DNA from: Fibrisoma montanum
Lineage (GTDB): Bacteria > Bacteroidota > Bacteroidia > Cytophagales > Spirosomataceae
Assembly: GCF_003583365.1 (NCBI RefSeq)
Contig: NZ_QXED01000012.1
Span: 90,975-154,974 of the forward strand
Direction: 5' to 3'
DNA length: 64,000 bases
The translations under genes and the position numbers were made by a program. The notes beneath the pieces were generated by a model. It saw only the letters and a program-made list of their open reading frames with translations. It had not been told where the DNA came from and ran no database searches. Position 1 is the first letter of the stretch; each line of letters starts with the position of its first letter. Below are positions 63,669-64,000 of the stretch, one piece after another.

Positions 63669-64000
63669 AACGCCACAATAAAAGATAAGTGACCAAGTTA
63701 GTAATAGACTGACTGCAAGATAAAACGTAGAGACAGTAAAACGAAGCCTAAAGCCGCCTAAAGCGCTATTTACCCAGCTGATTTCGGTTTATAGAGCAGG
63801 GGTGGAAATTTTTTCAAAAAATTACCAGAGCTAAAAGGCGTGATATCAGACAGTTGCAAAATAGCCCTTAAATATCTCCAAATTATTTTGGGGCGGGGTC
63901 TTGACAGGGGGCCAGAAAGCGCCTACCTTTGCAGTCCCAAATGAGGGAAACACGCCGACAAAATAAACGCAACCCGTTGTTTGTCAGCACATTACAGGTA
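63669..64000. other. 332-base region ahead of sbcD and ahead of a strong rightward promoter
   Basis: The left part must carry the sbcD promoter (minus strand), which I could not place. The middle (63801-63890) is A+T-rich. A strong promoter lies at 63901-63931, and a leader begins at about 63938. The first ATG downstream (63941) stays open to the window end for 20 codons but is not recognisable, and an rRNA/tRNA-type leader is as likely. Confidence 0.5.
63901..63931 (+). promoter_or_regulatory. Very strong promoter facing out of the window
   Basis: TTGACA (63901-63906), 17 bases and TACCTTTG (63924-63931). The -7 element TACCTTTG and the G+C-rich bases around it are typical of stable-RNA and ribosomal-protein promoters in this phylum. 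An A+T-rich UP-like region precedes it. The transcript starts near 63938 and its gene lies beyond 64000. Confidence 0.7.

Noticed and set aside
63941..64000. A 20-codon frame open to the window end
   Set aside because: Begins about three bases after the likely transcription start; no family recognised; a stable-RNA leader is as likely.

Overview
The window is a gene-dense chromosomal segment of a bacterium of the phylum Bacteroidota, most likely order Cytophagales and close to Spirosoma. Four things point there: two TonB-dependent receptors; families largely confined to or typical of the phylum (DUF4301, a geranylgeranylglyceryl-phosphate synthase homologue, DHHW/MBOAT O-acetylation proteins, short-type phosphatidylserine decarboxylase); promoter sequences of the TAnnTTTG type (-7 element) instead of TATAAT; and few Shine-Dalgarno sequences. 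The genus is inferred from the gene mix and was not tested by a search. I see no prophage, transposase, CRISPR array, tRNA or rRNA gene inside the window.

Layout. 1-5 kb: the 3' part of a TonB-dependent receptor, a TIG-domain lipoprotein paired with it, and an Rrf2 regulator with four cysteines. 5-15 kb: DUF4301 protein, HAD phosphatase, then a leftward run of a diheme PSD1/DUF1553 protein, a Tat-lipoprotein DUF1501 protein and an alpha/beta hydrolase, preceded by a sialate-O-acetylesterase-like SGNH protein with DUF11 repeats. 15-23 kb: FUSC transporter, small membrane protein, UvrA, MgtC, an outer-membrane protein. 22.6-28 kb: an SGNH hydrolase divergent from DHHW-MBOAT-DHHW, probably an extracytoplasmic O-acetylation locus. 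28-32 kb: GMC oxidoreductase, phosphatidylserine decarboxylase, glutamate dehydrogenase. 32-35 kb: a DksA-like protein lacking most zinc ligands, a holin-like membrane protein, an acidic membrane protein, the GGGP synthase homologue and a TonB-C protein. 35-39 kb: AraC regulator, acyl-CoA dehydrogenase, MaoC hydratase, hydrolase, VTT membrane protein. 40-44 kb: a trans-sulfuration enzyme and a TonB receptor under a TPP riboswitch. 44-52 kb: TPR protein, RibH, aspartokinase, SerS, DUF349 protein, EttA-like ABC-F and a HigBA module. 52-64 kb: esterase, class IV aminotransferase, secreted isoaspartyl peptidase, KdsC-like phosphatase, rRNA m5C methyltransferase, hydrolase, FabI and SbcCD. The window ends just after a very strong promoter facing right.

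The most useful observations are regulatory or organisational: the TPP riboswitch (thi box) on the minus strand ahead of an isolated outer-membrane receptor; two 18-bp tandem repeats, each carrying a promoter-like element, ahead of the AraC gene; a 22-bp perfect palindrome ahead of the acyl-CoA dehydrogenase; and several very long, nearly perfect hairpins between convergent genes. The best candidate for a less-described system is the SGNH/DHHW/MBOAT/DHHW cluster. The PSD1-DUF1501-hydrolase operon is the second. Nothing here can be called a proven new system from sequence alone.
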